64,000 nt of DNA, from assembly GCA_958296005.1 (NCBI GenBank), contig CATQHQ010000002.1, positions 1,423,501-1,487,500 of the forward strand, read 5' to 3'. A program made the translations under genes and the position numbers. The stretch is from Longimicrobiales bacterium. Lineage in GTDB: Bacteria > Gemmatimonadota > Gemmatimonadetes > Longimicrobiales > Gaopeijiaceae. This document shows, piece by piece, positions 45,978-54,825 of the stretch (position 1 is the stretch's first letter; each line of letters starts with the position of its first letter). Under the pieces are notes generated by a model. That model saw nothing but the letters and a program-made list of their open reading frames with translations, was not told the DNA's origin and searched no databases.

Positions 45978-48269
45978 TCAGAAGCTGTAGTCCCGCTGCA
46001 GCCCGGCGTACCGCACCAGCAGCTTCTTCCGTCCCGCCCGCTGGAAGTCCACCACTACCTTCAGGTCGGAGCCGAAGCCCGCGAGTTCGACGATCGTGCC
46101 GGAGCCGAACCTCTCGTGGACGACTCCTTCGCCCTTTCGGTAGCTCGGGCGATCCTGGTTGAAGCTGTCGTCGCCCCCTGCGTCCCCCTGGCGGCCGTCC
46201 CACCCGCCGGGTCGCGAACCGGCTCGCCGGCTTCTGGAGCTCTGGGACTCGTCCTCCCGGCCCCTCCACCGCACGGCACCCCGTCGCCTGGGCACTTGGC
46301 GAGTAGTCTTGGTCTCCAGGTCGTCCATCAGGATTTCCACGAAGCTGGACAGAGGACCAAAGGAGACGTCCCCCGCCCTGCGGCGACGCCGAGCATGGGT
46401 CAGGTAGAGCTTCTCCTGGGCCCGGGTCACCCCCACGTAGAAGAGCCTCCGCTCCTCCTCCAGCAATCGAGCTTCGTCGTAGGATCGGGCCAAGGGGAAG
46501 AGGCCCTCTTCCATGCCGCTGATGAAGACGACGGGGAACTCCAGCCCCTTGGCGCTGTGGAGGGTCATGAGGGTCGCGGCGTCGGCGTCCGCGTCGTGGC
46601 GGTCCACGTCGGCCACCAACGCCACCTGCTGCAGGAAGATGTCCAGGTCGGTGAAGGCGTCCCGATCCTCCAGCTCCTCGATATCCGCCACGAACTCCGC
46701 GGCGCCCGCGATCAGTTCCCGTACGTTCTCGGCCCTGTCCTCGCCCTCCGGGCCTTCGCCGCGGAGCACAATCAGCAGGTCCAGCTCCTCGACCAGCTCC
46801 GCCAGCAGCTGTCCTACCGGCGTGTGGGCGGCGTTCGCCGAGTACTTGCGGATCAAGTCGGAAAAAGCGACCAGCCCCCGGGCGCCCGCCGGCGGGATCC
46901 CCGGTGCCCGCTCCGCCTCCGCCGCGGCTTCCAGCAGCGTGGCGGACGAGGTCGCGGCAAAGTCCGACAACCGCTGAAGCGTAACTCGCCCCACGCCCCG
47001 GCTGGGGTAGTTGACCACGCGATCGAAGGCGTCCCGGTCCCTGGGGTTGGAGATCAGGCGCAGGTACGCCAGCACGTCCTGCACCTCCCGGCGTTCGTAG
47101 AACCGCACCCCGCCCACGATCTGGTAGGGGACGCCCCGCCGGCGGAAGCCGTCCTCCATCGCTCGGGCCTGGGCGTTGGTGCGGTAGAGAACGGCGAAGT
47201 CGCGATAGTTCAGCTGCGGATCGTCGAGCATCCGACGCTCGATCTCCACAGGGATCCACGCGGCCTCGTCGACCTCGTCGGCGGCTTCCAGGCAGGTGAC
47301 GGGCGGACCGCCCAGTCGATCCGTGCGCAACTTCTTGGGCTTGCGGTCGCGGTTCTGCCGGATCACGGCGTTGGCAACCGACAGGATCACCGGCGTCGAG
47401 CGGTAGTTCTGCTCCAACCGCACCACATGGGCGCCCGGGAAGCTCTTTTCGAAGTCGAGGATGTTGCGGATGTCGGCGCCCCGCCAACCGTAGATGCTCT
47501 GGTCGTCGTCCCCCACGACCATGAGGTTGCCGTGCTTCCCGGCCAGAAGCTCCAGCAACCGGAACTGGGCGTGGTTGGTGTCTTGGTACTCGTCCACCAA
47601 GAGGAACGCGAACTGCTCCTGGTAGCGAGCCAGCAGATCGGCGTTGTTCTCCAGCAGGCGAACCGGCAGCATCAACAGGTCGTCGAAGTCCGTGGCGTTC
47701 TGGTCTCGAAGCGACTCCTGGTACACGGGATACACCCGCGACGCGTTTCTCTGCACGAGGTCGGCACTGAAGCCGTGGTCGCTCTCGAACGCGGCGGAGC
47801 CGATCAGCTGGTTCTTGGCGTCGGAGATATGAGTCCGGAGCGCCTTGGGCGACCACCGCTTGGGGTTCACTCCCGCGTCGATCGCGGCGCGCTTGACCTG
47901 CCGCAGCGACTGTTCGGCGTCGAGGATCGAGAAGGCGCGGGTCCGCCCGGCGAGGGGCGCGTGGCGCCGCAGCATTCGGGCGCCGAGGGCGTGGAACGTC
48001 CCCAACCAGATGCCGCGGGGATCGCTGCCCAGCAGCCCGGCCACCCGTTCGCGCATCTCCCCGGCCGCCTTGTTGGTGAAGGTGACCGCCATGATCCGGT
48101 GCGGGGAAACGCCGTGCTCGTCCAGCAAGCGACAGACCCGGGTGGTGAGGACTCGGGTCTTGCCCGAGCCGGCGCCGGCCAGCACGAGAGCAGGCCCTTC
48201 GAAGTGCTCGACGGCTTCCCGCTGCTCCGGGTTGAGCGCGACCCGAGCGTCGATCCGATCTGTCGGCAT
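45978..48269 (-). CDS. UvrD/PcrA family ATP-dependent DNA helicase
   Basis: 763 residues, superfamily 1A helicase with all motifs: Q-motif region LNPEQREAV, Walker A AGAGSGKT (31-38), FTNKAAGEMRER (Ia), VDEYQDTNHAQ (II), GDDDQSIYGWRGA (III), LEQNYRST (IV), TLHSAKGLEFPVVF (V) and FYVGVTRAQEKLYLTHA (VI). A variable linker is followed by a Tudor-like tail (VVHERFGSGTIVEL) that in PcrA/UvrD contacts RNA polymerase. It acts in repair and in clearing replication-transcription conflicts. Start ATG 48269; a TTG at 48302 is possible. Confidence 0.95.
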   Translation of the reverse strand: MPTDRIDARVALNPEQREAVEHFEGPALVLAGAGSGKTRVLTTRVCRLLDEHGVSPHRIMAVTFTNKAAGEMRERVAGLLGSDPRGIWLGTFHALGARMLRRHAPLAGRTRAFSILDAEQSLRQVKRAAIDAGVNPKRWSPKALRTHISDAKNQLIGSAAFESDHGFSADLVQRNASRVYPVYQESLRDQNATDFDDLLMLPVRLLENNADLLARYQEQFAFLLVDEYQDTNHAQFRLLELLAGKHGNLMVVGDDDQSIYGWRGADIRNILDFEKSFPGAHVVRLEQNYRSTPVILSVANAVIRQNRDRKPKKLRTDRLGGPPVTCLEAADEVDEAAWIPVEIERRMLDDPQLNYRDFAVLYRTNAQARAMEDGFRRRGVPYQIVGGVRFYERREVQDVLAYLRLISNPRDRDAFDRVVNYPSRGVGRVTLQRLSDFAATSSATLLEAAAEAERAPGIPPAGARGLVAFSDLIRKYSANAAHTPVGQLLAELVEELDLLIVLRGEGPEGEDRAENVRELIAGAAEFVADIEELEDRDAFTDLDIFLQQVALVADVDRHDADADAATLMTLHSAKGLEFPVVFISGMEEGLFPLARSYDEARLLEEERRLFYVGVTRAQEKLYLTHARRRRRAGDVSFGPLSSFVEILMDDLETKTTRQVPRRRGAVRWRGREDESQSSRSRRAGSRPGGWDGRQGDAGGDDSFNQDRPSYRKGEGVVHERFGSGTIVELAGFGSDLKVVVDFQRAGRKKLLVRYAGLQRDYSF

Positions 48270-48323
48270 GGAGCCCTGGCTGGAGGAGGATTTCGGCGGC
48301 AACGCGAAGGGACGGTCGGGCCG

Positions 48324-49526
48324 TCAGGACACAGCCGGTCGGGGAAGTCGAACCTGGAACGTAACTCCCCGCCCCCACCCGTCCAGCAGCTCGATCCGCC
48401 CTCCGTGGACGCGCTCCACGATCCGGCGAGTGAGGGTCAGCCCGACGCCCCAGCCGCCGGGCTTGGTGGTCACCCCGGGATCGAAGATCCGGTCCCGGAC
48501 TTCGGCAGACACGCCCGGCCCCGTGTCCCGTATCCGCAGGACCACCCACCGCCCTTCCGCGGGGCGGGCCGAGATGGCGATCGAACCGCCGCTCCCCGCC
48601 ACCGCGTCCAAGGCGTTCTTGACCACGTTCTCCAGCGCCCACGCTAGGAGCACTTCGTGGCCCTGCACGTCCGGCAGGTCGTCGGGCACGTCCACATGAA
48701 GGGCGACGCCGGGACCCAGCCGGGGCAGCCGCGCCTCCATGTACGCCCGGAGCTCGCCGACCACGTGATTCAGGGAAACTCGGCCCAGTTCAGGGTCCCT
48801 GCCGATCAGCTCGAAGCGGCGGCTCACCCGCTCCAGTCGCACCATCTCTTCCGCGATGGCGGCAGCGATCTCCTTTCGAGTCATCCGGCCGGGACGATCT
48901 CGTTCCGGGAGCTCCAGCAGCTCCGCCCACCCTTGCAGAGAGCTGATCGGCGTGCCGAGCTGGTGCGCCAGCTCCCGGGCCATCGCAGTCCACGCCTGCT
49001 CCGTGGCGGTCCACCGCTGGTGACGGAAGACGGTCGTGGCAAGGAGCACGGTGATCAGGAGGCCCGCCGCCCACAGGAACGGCATCCAGGCGAGCCGAGC
49101 GGCCTCGGAGGTGATCCCGTAGTGGACCAACTGGCTCGCGGCGTCTCCCACGGGCGGGTTTCGGGTGTCGAGGACTTCGGCGGCGTACCGCAGGATCCGC
49201 TCCTCTTCCCCGGGCGTGGGCGGCGAGGAGACCTCGAAGGGAAGGTTCGCGGAGGTGTAGTAGAGCCCGCCGGGCTCGGTGGTGACCACGAACGGCACTC
49301 CGAGTTCCACCAGGAGCTGCTGGAGACGCGCCAAGGCGGCCAGCTCCGCTCCGGTCTCGTGGCTCGTCAGCCCCTGCTGCACTTCGGCGTAGATGCGGGT
49401 GAAGGTCTCCGCATCCGCCTGGCGCGACCGCAGGACCTCGGCGGTGTAGACGATGTACCACGCCAGCAGGGCCACGAAGAGAACCCCTAGCGCGACGGAC
49501 CAAGTCCGCGACGTGGCGCCGGTCAC
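48324..49526 (-). CDS. Orphan sensor histidine kinase
   Basis: 400 residues. Two membrane spans (about residues 8-28 and 147-166) enclose a periplasmic sensor region of about 115 residues. The phosphoacceptor helix reads ARELAHQLGTPISSLQGW (His188), followed by N-box LENVVKNALDAV, G1 RDTGPGV and G2 WGVGLTLTRRIV. No response regulator is adjacent; it lies between serS (7 bp upstream) and the helicase gene. HQLGTP instead of HELRTP is a known subgroup of the HisKA family. The signal sensed is unknown. Confidence 0.9.
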   Translation of the reverse strand: MTGATSRTWSVALGVLFVALLAWYIVYTAEVLRSRQADAETFTRIYAEVQQGLTSHETGAELAALARLQQLLVELGVPFVVTTEPGGLYYTSANLPFEVSSPPTPGEEERILRYAAEVLDTRNPPVGDAASQLVHYGITSEAARLAWMPFLWAAGLLITVLLATTVFRHQRWTATEQAWTAMARELAHQLGTPISSLQGWAELLELPERDRPGRMTRKEIAAAIAEEMVRLERVSRRFELIGRDPELGRVSLNHVVGELRAYMEARLPRLGPGVALHVDVPDDLPDVQGHEVLLAWALENVVKNALDAVAGSGGSIAISARPAEGRWVVLRIRDTGPGVSAEVRDRIFDPGVTTKPGGWGVGLTLTRRIVERVHGGRIELLDGWGRGVTFQVRLPRPAVS

Positions 49527-49533
49527 GCCCGTG

Positions 49534-50817
49534 CTACGCTCCCGCGGGGATCTCGGTGAAGCCCAGGACGGGTCCCAAGACCTCCGGGAGGCGAACCGAC
49601 CCGTCGTCCTGCTGGCCCGTCTCCAAGAGGGCGGCGACTACCCTGGGCAACGCCAACGCCGATCCGTTGAGGGTGTGGAGAGACTCGGCGGCCGCCCCCG
49701 GCGCTGGCCGGAAGCGGATGTTCGCTCGCCGGGCCTGGAAGTCGGTGAACGTCGAGCAGCTCGACACCTCCAGCCACTTGCCCACGCCCGGCGCCCATGC
49801 TTCCAGGTCGTAGGTCACGGAAGCGGAGAACCCCAGATCGCCGCTCGCCAGCAGGACGACCCGGTACGGCAAGCCCAGCATCTCCAAGACTCGGGCGGCT
49901 TCGCCCACCAGCTCCGTCAGCGCGGCGTCGCTCGCTTCGGGCGACTCGAAGCGGACCAGCTCGACCTTGTCGAACTGGTGAACCCGAAGCAGCCCTCTCG
50001 TGTCCCGGCCCGCGGCCCCGGCTTCCCGCCGGAAGCACGGCGAGTAGGCCACGTACTTTCGGGGGAGCGAGTCACCCGGCAGGATCTCGTCCCGGTGCAG
50101 GTTGGTGACCGGCACTTCGGCCGTGGGGATGAGCCACAGCCCGTCTCGGCTGGTCACGTAGGATTCGTCGGCGAACTTGGGGAGCTGGCCCGTGCCGGTC
50201 ATCGTCTCTGCCGTGACCAGGTACGGCACGCGCAGTTCCGTGTAGCCGTGCTCGTCCGCATGAAGGCGAATCATCCAGTCCACGAGGCCGCGCTGCAGAG
50301 CGGCGCCCCTGCCCCGCAGGATCGGAAAGCCGGAACCCGACACCTTCGCGCCGCCCTTCAGGTCGAGGATGCCCAGCTGCTCGCCGATCTCCCAATGGGG
50401 CCGGCCTCGGCCTGGCGCGGGATGCGGCGACCCCCACGCCCGCTCGATCTGGTTGGCGCTCTCGCCCCCTGCGGGCACCCGGGGATCCGGGACGTTGGGC
50501 GTCTCCGCCAGCGTTGCCGAGATCCACTCGTCTGCCGCTGCCACGACGGCGTCCAGCGCCTGGACCCGTTCGCCCAGTTGCCTCATGCGCCCGATCTCCG
50601 CCTCCGCCGTCTCGCCACGGCGCTTGGCGGCGCCGATCTCCTTGGAGGCGCGGTTGCGCTCGGCCTTCAGGACGTTCACCCGAGAGAGGGCGTCGCGACG
50701 CTCGGCGTCTCGTTCCCGCAGTGCTTCGATCCGTTCTTGGGCGCCAGGGACGCCCCGTCGCCCCAGCGCCTCGGCCACGCCGGCCGGGTCGTGGCGCACC
50801 CGTCTGATGTCCAGCAC
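49534..50817 (-). CDS. serS: Seryl-tRNA synthetase
   Basis: 427 residues. N-terminal coiled-coil tRNA-binding arm (about residues 25-110), then class II core: LIPTAEVPVTNLHRDEIL, YSPCFRREAGAAGRDTRGLLRVHQFDKVEL (motif 2) and LHTLNGSALALPRVVAALLE (motif 3). GTG start at 50817, 7 bp after the upstream lipoprotein gene. Assignment firm. Confidence 0.96.
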   Translation of the reverse strand: MLDIRRVRHDPAGVAEALGRRGVPGAQERIEALRERDAERRDALSRVNVLKAERNRASKEIGAAKRRGETAEAEIGRMRQLGERVQALDAVVAAADEWISATLAETPNVPDPRVPAGGESANQIERAWGSPHPAPGRGRPHWEIGEQLGILDLKGGAKVSGSGFPILRGRGAALQRGLVDWMIRLHADEHGYTELRVPYLVTAETMTGTGQLPKFADESYVTSRDGLWLIPTAEVPVTNLHRDEILPGDSLPRKYVAYSPCFRREAGAAGRDTRGLLRVHQFDKVELVRFESPEASDAALTELVGEAARVLEMLGLPYRVVLLASGDLGFSASVTYDLEAWAPGVGKWLEVSSCSTFTDFQARRANIRFRPAPGAAAESLHTLNGSALALPRVVAALLETGQQDDGSVRLPEVLGPVLGFTEIPAGA

Positions 50818-50824
50818 CGAGAGG

Positions 50825-51382
50825 TCAGTCCGGCGGAACCAGATCGCGGCTGTTGCACGCGCCGCTCACGTCGAACTGGAACACCACGATCCCTTCGGCC
50901 GCATCCACGCTCAGCGGTTCAATCTTCCCGTAGTAGTTGCACTGGGTGCCAAAGAGACCCGGATGGCGGCGCGTGCGGAGCGCGTACACCTGTCCCGGCG
51001 AGAGGGGAACCGCAGCGTCGGACACGTACAGATCCATGTCGCCGGGCGCTCGGTCGGCGGACTCGAAGGTCTCGCCGTCCAGCGTGGTCAACGCCGACTG
51101 GGAGACGATGCCCAGAGCACCCGGCGGCAACCAAACGAAGGCGCCGTCGCGGACGTCCACCGCCAAGTCCCAGGACCCTCCCGTCGTGGCCGCTTCGATC
51201 CGAACCGGAGTCCGCGGGAAGAAGTCGAAGGCCGAAGGCAGGTTGGGCGTCGGGTGGGAGATGGCGAAGAGGCGCACCGTGTCGGGGTTCTCCTGCCACC
51301 GAACGGCAAAGGGATCGTCGCTGCAAGCCGCCGGCAAGGCAGCCGCCACGACGCCCACCAGGAAGAAGTTGCGGAACTTCAT
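50825..51382 (-). CDS. Putative lipoprotein of unknown function
   Basis: 185 residues. Signal MKFRNFFLVGVVAAALPAAC (Cys20; the lipobox with Pro at -3 is unusual) followed by a beta-rich domain. PGALGIVSQSALTTLD and SPGQVYALRTRRHPG suggest an exported structural or binding domain, but I recognise no family. A promoter with -10 box 7 nt before the ATG precedes it. An ATG 9 nt upstream (51391) would overlap that box. Confidence 0.7.
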   Translation of the reverse strand: MKFRNFFLVGVVAAALPAACSDDPFAVRWQENPDTVRLFAISHPTPNLPSAFDFFPRTPVRIEAATTGGSWDLAVDVRDGAFVWLPPGALGIVSQSALTTLDGETFESADRAPGDMDLYVSDAAVPLSPGQVYALRTRRHPGLFGTQCNYYGKIEPLSVDAAEGIVVFQFDVSGACNSRDLVPPD

Positions 51383-51389
51383 GGCTGTC

Positions 51390-51418
51390 ATGCTACCCGC
51401 CGGGGCCGTCCAGGTCAA
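51390..51418 (-). promoter_or_regulatory. Promoter of the lipoprotein-serS genes, leaderless
   Basis: TTGACC (rc of 51413-51418), 17-bp spacer, TAGCAT (rc of 51390-51395). The ATG at 51382 follows after 7 nt, so the mRNA is predicted to start at or next to the start codon. Confidence 0.5.
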
Positions 51419-51487
51419 CCTTGCCGACGCCGCACCTCGGGCGGCCGAACACCCGCGAGCCGGCGTTCGGAAAACGCTTCGCCATCC

Positions 51488-51516
51488 TTGATTCTCCGGT
51501 CGTTGCGGAGTAGTCT
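51488..51516 (+). promoter_or_regulatory. Candidate promoter for manC
   Basis: TTGATT (51488-51493), 17-bp spacer, TAGTCT (51511-51516). A transcript from about 51523 would have a leader of about 95 nt before the GTG of manC, which has GGAGGG upstream. Confidence 0.4.
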
Positions 51517-51619
51517 CGGAACGGACGCGCCGGCCCGCGAGGAGAAGCCTGGGCCTGCAACGCGCCCTGCCGCCCACGCCGCCACCCACGCCGTCACGAC
51601 ACGCCGGAGGGCTTCCTTC

Positions 51620-52672
51620 GTGAGATCCGCTCCCAACGCTTGGGTGACGATCCTCGCTGGCGGCACCGGATCTCGGTTCTGGCCGTTGAGTACCCCGGAG
51701 CGACCCAAGCAGCTTCTGCCGCTGGCTGGCCCCGAACCGCTTCTCGTGGACACGATCAACCGGCTCCGGGAGTTCGTGCCGTTGGAGCGCGTGAGGGTTC
51801 TCACCCGTGAGGAGATGGTCGCGCCGTTGCGGGCGGTCGCGGGGCTGGACGAGGCTGCCTTCCTGACCGAGCCCCCAGGGGGAGGCACCGCGTCCGCGCT
51901 CGTTCGCGCGGCGTGGGAGATCGCCCGCGCCGACCCCGAGGCCGTGCATGTCTCCCTTCACGCCGACGCAGCCGTCCGCCCGGCGGCGGCGTTCCGGGAG
52001 GTCTTGGCGGCGGGCACGGCGCTTGCGAGCCAGGAACGCCTGCTGGTGACGGTGGCGGTCCTCCCCGACCGGCCCGAGACCGGATACGGCTACATCGAGC
52101 CCGGCGACCCGCTGCCCGCACCCGACGGACACCGGGCGTACCGGGTGCGTTCCTTCGTCGAGAAGCCCAGCCCCGAGACGGCCGCTCGCTACGTGGAGAT
52201 GGGGTACCGCTGGAACACCGGCATCTTCGTCTGGCCTGTGGCAACCTTTCTTCGCGAGGCGGCGGCCCGAGCGCCTGAAATCGCCCGTGCGCTGCCCCAC
52301 CTGGAACGGGGCGACGCGGCTTCGTTCTTCCGGGACGCCGGAACGGTCTCCGTGGACGTGGCGGTTCTGGAGCGCAGCCCGCGGGTGGCGTCGATCGATG
52401 CGACGTTCGAGTGGGAGGACGTGGGGAGTTGGGAGGCCCTGGCTCGGACGCGGCGGGCCGACTCGTCGGGCAACGTCTCCCACGGCGACGTGCAGCTGGC
52501 GGAGGCCGGCAACAACATCGCCTACGCCGAGTCCGGCCGGATCGTGCTCCTGGGGGTGAGCGACCTGCTGGTGGCCCGGACCGGCGACGTCACGCTGGTC
52601 ATGCCGCGACTCGAGTCGCCCAACCTAAAGCGATACTTGAATCTGATCGACGCAACTACAGGTTCAGATTGA
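51620..52672 (+). CDS. manC: Mannose-1-phosphate guanylyltransferase
   Basis: 350 residues from GTG 51620, preceded by GGAGGG at 8 nt. The nucleotidyltransferase signature LAGGTGSRFWPLSTPERPKQLLPL is clear, with FVEKP and RWNTGIFVW downstream; there is no C-terminal isomerase domain. It makes GDP-mannose from Man-1-P and GTP for surface polysaccharides. Its stop overlaps the next start (TTGA). Confidence 0.92.
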   Translation: MRSAPNAWVTILAGGTGSRFWPLSTPERPKQLLPLAGPEPLLVDTINRLREFVPLERVRVLTREEMVAPLRAVAGLDEAAFLTEPPGGGTASALVRAAWEIARADPEAVHVSLHADAAVRPAAAFREVLAAGTALASQERLLVTVAVLPDRPETGYGYIEPGDPLPAPDGHRAYRVRSFVEKPSPETAARYVEMGYRWNTGIFVWPVATFLREAAARAPEIARALPHLERGDAASFFRDAGTVSVDVAVLERSPRVASIDATFEWEDVGSWEALARTRRADSSGNVSHGDVQLAEAGNNIAYAESGRIVLLGVSDLLVARTGDVTLVMPRLESPNLKRYLNLIDATTGSD

Positions 52673-53982
52673 CGTTGAAGCCGTTTCGCCTATTCTCTCT
52701 GGACGACCAAGAAGCACGAGGCTGGCTTCCCTTTGTTCTCACGCGTCCTGTCGGCGAGATGCTCTTCGGCACCGAGACGCTGCGGGCCCGAGGCGAACGC
52801 GTGCTGGGGCAGCCCTGCGAAGGGCACGTGGCCGACCGCCTCCTGGCCGGGTTCGAGGAAGAGGGTGCCCCGCCCTGCACGGTCGCGGGCGAGATCGGCG
52901 CCGACTCCGGCCGCCTCTTTCTGTCGAGCCGCTTCGTTCCCCACGGCACCCGACGCTTTCGCGAGCAGCTCCTGGCCCGGCTCGGAGACCGCCCTCTGAT
53001 CCTCGCCGCCGCCGATCGGGCCGACGACTACGGAACCGACGGCGACCGTCCAGCCCGCGGCCTGCCGGCCGGCGCGTGGCTCCCCCCTGGGACGCCCGTG
53101 CCCGCCTGCTTCGGCGAGGGACGCTACCCAGAGTGGCCGACCGTCCCCGTCAAGGGACGGCTCCTCGGCTCCGCTTGGGAACTGATCGCGGCCAACGCAG
53201 ACCGCATCCGCGACGACGCCGACAGGTTCGTGGACTCCGACGCGCCTGTCGCCGTCCACCGTTTGGGGACCGGTCTGATCGCCCTGGGCGACGGCGCGAC
53301 GGTGGAGCCGGGCGTCGTGCTGAACGCCGTCGCCGGCCCCGTAATCCTGGCAGCAGACGTGCAGGTGCGGGCCCACTCCCGGATCGAGGGACCGTTCTAC
53401 GCCGGGCCTCGCTCCACGATCCTCGGCGGTTCCGTGTCCGCCTCCAGCTTGGGACCGTGTTGCAAGGTCCGGGGCGAGATCGAGTCTTCCGTGGTCTTGG
53501 GATACGCCAACAAGGCTCACGACGGCTTTCTGGGCCGGTCGATCCTGGGGCGCTGGACGAACCTGGGCGCCATGACCACCAACTCGGACCTGAAGAACAA
53601 CTACCGCCCCGTCCGCGCAGTGATCCGAGGACGCTCGATCGACACGGGACTTCTCAAGGCCGGATGCCTTCTGGGCGACCATGTGCGAACCGGGATCGGC
53701 ACGTTGCTGAACACTGGGTCGGTCGTGGAGGCGGGGGCCAGCGTCTTCGGCGGTGGCTTGGCGCCCAAGTACGTGCCTCCGTTCTCCTGGGGCGTGGGGA
53801 GCACCGCCGCGCAGTACGACATCGAGCGCTTCCTGGACACCGCGGAGCGCGTCATGATCCGGCGCGGCGTGACGCTCTCCGAGGGGATGCGCGCCCTCTA
53901 CCGCCGCGCTTTCGGCGAGACGGCCTCCCTGCGGGGGGAGATGGCCCTCGCACAGCCCGCCCTCCGTCCGCGCCGGGGTTGA
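52669..53982 (+). CDS. GlmU-related sugar nucleotidyl/acetyltransferase (left-handed beta-helix)
   Basis: 437 residues from TTG 52669 (overlaps manC stop). The N-terminal part is a divergent nucleotidyltransferase-like domain (LPFVLTRPVGEMLFGTETL), and the C-terminal part has hexapeptide repeats (VRAHSRIEGPFYAGPRSTILGG to NTGSVVEAGASVFGGG). This combination fits the GlmU-related family proposed to make UDP-GlcNAc in bacteria with an alternative GlmU. KNNYRPVRAV recalls GlmU-type acetyltransferases. Whether it replaces GlmU here cannot be decided within the window. Confidence 0.82.
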   Translation: MTLKPFRLFSLDDQEARGWLPFVLTRPVGEMLFGTETLRARGERVLGQPCEGHVADRLLAGFEEEGAPPCTVAGEIGADSGRLFLSSRFVPHGTRRFREQLLARLGDRPLILAAADRADDYGTDGDRPARGLPAGAWLPPGTPVPACFGEGRYPEWPTVPVKGRLLGSAWELIAANADRIRDDADRFVDSDAPVAVHRLGTGLIALGDGATVEPGVVLNAVAGPVILAADVQVRAHSRIEGPFYAGPRSTILGGSVSASSLGPCCKVRGEIESSVVLGYANKAHDGFLGRSILGRWTNLGAMTTNSDLKNNYRPVRAVIRGRSIDTGLLKAGCLLGDHVRTGIGTLLNTGSVVEAGASVFGGGLAPKYVPPFSWGVGSTAAQYDIERFLDTAERVMIRRGVTLSEGMRALYRRAFGETASLRGEMALAQPALRPRRG

Positions 53983-53987
53983 TCTAC

Positions 53988-54809
53988 GTGCGCTTCTCGG
54001 TGCTGGGGAGCGGCAGCGGCGGCAACTCGACCCTGGTGGCGGCCGGCTCGACACGAGTTCTCGTGGATGCGGGGTTCAGCGGTCGGGAGCTGGTCAAGCG
54101 CCTAGCCGTCGTCGGAGTCGCTCCCGAGGAGTTGGCGGCCGTTCTCGTGACCCACGAGCACGGGGACCACGTCCGGGGTGCAGGCGTGCTGGCGCGGGCG
54201 CACGGCACCCGACTGCTGATGACAGCCGGCACGCGGCGCGCCTGCGCCAAGCTCCTCAGGGGAACCGAGGACGTGGGCACCTATCGGCCCGGCCGGCCGT
54301 TCGTGGTGGGCGACGTGCGGGTCGAACCCTTCGTGACCACCCACGACGCGGCCGACCCCGCCGCCTTCGCCCTCGTCGACCAGACGAGCGGGCTCAGGCT
54401 GGGCGTCGCCACCGACCTTGGACGGCCCACGGTCCAGGTCAAGTACGCGCTGCGGGGCTGCGACGGCCTGATCGTCGAGTCCAACTACGACGAAGTCCGG
54501 CTGTGGTCCGCCGGATACCCCGCCGCCGTCAAGGCCCGGATCGCATCCAGCCACGGCCACATGTCCAACCAAACGGCCGCCGGCTTCGTTGGCGAAGTCT
54601 TCGGTCCTCGGCTCTCGGCGGTGGTTCTGGCTCACCTGTCGGAAGAGTCCAACACCCCGGCCCTGGCCCGCTCCACGATGAACGCGGCCCTTCAGTCCAA
54701 GGGCTACCAGGGGCTGGTCGAGGTGGCGACGGCCGACGAGCCCACCGCTTGGTTCGACTTGACCGAGCTCCGAAGCCGAGTCGAGTCGGTTCAGCTGTCT
54801 CTGTTCTGA
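53988..54809 (+). CDS. MBL-fold metallo-hydrolase (YycJ/WalJ-like)
   Basis: 273 residues. RFSVLGSGSGGNSTLV at the start and the metal motif HEHGDH (residues 56-61) are diagnostic, with SNYDEVRLWSAGYPAAVKARI and SSHGHMSNQTAAGF downstream. YycJ-type proteins are 5'-3' DNA exonuclease-like hydrolases linked to mismatch repair in some bacteria. GTG 53988 gives the canonical N-terminus; TTG 53979 overlapping the previous stop (TTGA) is an alternative. It converges on rseP with a 16-bp gap. Confidence 0.85.
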   Translation: MRFSVLGSGSGGNSTLVAAGSTRVLVDAGFSGRELVKRLAVVGVAPEELAAVLVTHEHGDHVRGAGVLARAHGTRLLMTAGTRRACAKLLRGTEDVGTYRPGRPFVVGDVRVEPFVTTHDAADPAAFALVDQTSGLRLGVATDLGRPTVQVKYALRGCDGLIVESNYDEVRLWSAGYPAAVKARIASSHGHMSNQTAAGFVGEVFGPRLSAVVLAHLSEESNTPALARSTMNAALQSKGYQGLVEVATADEPTAWFDLTELRSRVESVQLSLF

Positions 54810-54825
54810 CCGCGCGCGCCGACTC

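Noticed and set aside
40237..48647. Two 918-codon rightward frames opposite infB/nusA and the helicase
   Set aside because: The antisense strands of very GC-rich genes lack stops; the translations are Arg/His/Gly/Val-rich low complexity without recognisable domains, while the opposite strands encode complete known proteins.
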